NCBI GenBank assembly: GCA_946886805.1
Contig: CAMPJM010000266.1
Location: 1-6,039 of the forward strand
Source of the DNA: an uncultured Flammeovirgaceae bacterium
GTDB taxonomy: Bacteria > Bacteroidota > Bacteroidia > Cytophagales > Cyclobacteriaceae
DNA length: 6,039 nucleotides
Direction of reading: 5' to 3'
Below are positions 5,537-6,039 of this stretch, piece by piece (positions within the stretch are counted from its first letter, which is position 1; the number at the start of each line of letters is the position of its first letter). The notes beneath the pieces are model-generated. The model worked only from the letters and a program-made list of their open reading frames with translations, ran no database searches and was not told where the DNA came from. A program made the position numbers and the translations under genes.

Positions 5537-6039
5537 ATGAAGAAAAGAATAATCCGACTATCCCTTTTTTGTTTAATGAGTAGCTTCCTTTCCTGCCAGT
5601 CTGAAAAAAAAGAGCAGGAAATCCAAAAAATTGCCCTGGCCAACCCTACTTCTATTCAGCTAATAGATAAAGCTGTTGCAATCAATCGGAGTGATTTATC
5701 CCAAGTACCTGATGGCTATGTTTATCCATTATTAACCAACCAGAAAGGAGATACTATTCCGGCGCAGTTAGACGATCTGGACGGAGATGCCAAATGGGAT
5801 GAGCTGTTCTTTGTTAAAGATTTTGCTCCCAATGCGCAAGATACGCTTTATGTCAATTGGGTAGCTTCCAGGCCAGATTTTGAGAAACGGACCAGTGTGA
5901 GGTTTGGTGTGCGCCATTCAATAGACGCTACTGTACAGCCCGAGCTGAATGATACATTTTATGCCGATGAACTCCCTTGGGTAATAGGATATCAACCGTA
6001 TCAGACCGATGGCCCCACATGGGAAAATGATAAAGTGGG
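5537..6039 (+). CDS. DUF4861-type lipoprotein (5' part, truncated by window end)
   Basis: The first 167 codons are present, and the frame is still open at the window end. The N terminus is a lipoprotein-like signal: KKR, hydrophobic stretch 7-18, then Cys20 followed by polar/charged residues (QSEKKEQE). The lipobox FLSC is slightly non-canonical. After a short linker, the segment from NPTSIQL (36-42) through QLDDLDGDAKWDELFF (77-92) and FEKRTSVRFG (115-124) to QTDGPTWENDKVG (156 to the end) matches what I recall of DUF4861 proteins of Bacteroidota. These are envelope proteins often placed beside GH105, GH88 or pectin-degradation genes; no activity is known to me. Asp80, Asp82, Asp84 and Asp88 form a DxDxD loop resembling a calcium site. 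The ATG at 5537 is chosen because the signal begins there; the leader is A-rich (ATTATAAA) with no Shine-Dalgarno. It is divergent from the uronyl hydrolase cluster, implying a shared pathway but separate promoter. Confidence 0.75.
   Translation, partial: MKKRIIRLSLFCLMSSFLSCQSEKKEQEIQKIALANPTSIQLIDKAVAINRSDLSQVPDGYVYPLLTNQKGDTIPAQLDDLDGDAKWDELFFVKDFAPNAQDTLYVNWVASRPDFEKRTSVRFGVRHSIDATVQPELNDTFYADELPWVIGYQPYQTDGPTWENDKV

Overview
The window looks like part of a carbohydrate-degradation locus from a member of the Bacteroidota. The evidence is three exported pectin/uronide-processing enzymes, Bacteroidota-style lipoprotein signals, A-rich leaders without clear Shine-Dalgarno sequences, and a DUF4861 protein. 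The intergenic sequence resembles dispersed repeats I associate with Cytophagales/Cyclobacteriaceae, but that lineage guess is weak. No SusC/SusD pair, regulator, transporter, tRNA, rRNA or CRISPR is visible, so only a fragment of any utilization locus is present.

Layout. Positions 1-317 hold no convincing gene, only a small hairpin and an 86-bp-spaced direct repeat. Three genes follow on the minus strand; in transcription order they are: (i) 4474-3338, a lipoprotein of the GH88/GH105 unsaturated-uronyl hydrolase type; (ii) 3170-1779, a periplasmic second GH105-type enzyme of a different subtype; (iii) 1673-318, a secreted seven-bladed-propeller protein of the oligogalacturonate lyase (PL22) type. 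A terminator-like hairpin lies between the first and second gene, so the cluster may be two transcription units. Positions 4475-5536 form a gene-free stretch of about 1.06 kb, rich in inverted repeats. It includes a perfect 20-bp-arm palindrome at 5172-5217. The divergent plus-strand gene from 5537 is a DUF4861 lipoprotein cut off by the window end.

How the genes could work together (inference from family knowledge): an endo-lyase elsewhere would release oligosaccharides. The PL22-type lyase would cut short oligogalacturonides by beta-elimination, and the two GH105-type hydrolases would remove the 4,5-unsaturated uronic acid from the non-reducing end of different oligosaccharides. All of this would happen in the periplasm or at a membrane surface, since all of these proteins carry export signals. 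The likely substrate class is pectin/rhamnogalacturonan; a uronic-acid polymer such as ulvan is an alternative for the GH105 enzymes. DUF4861 has no function that I can assign; its placement suggests a role in the same pathway.
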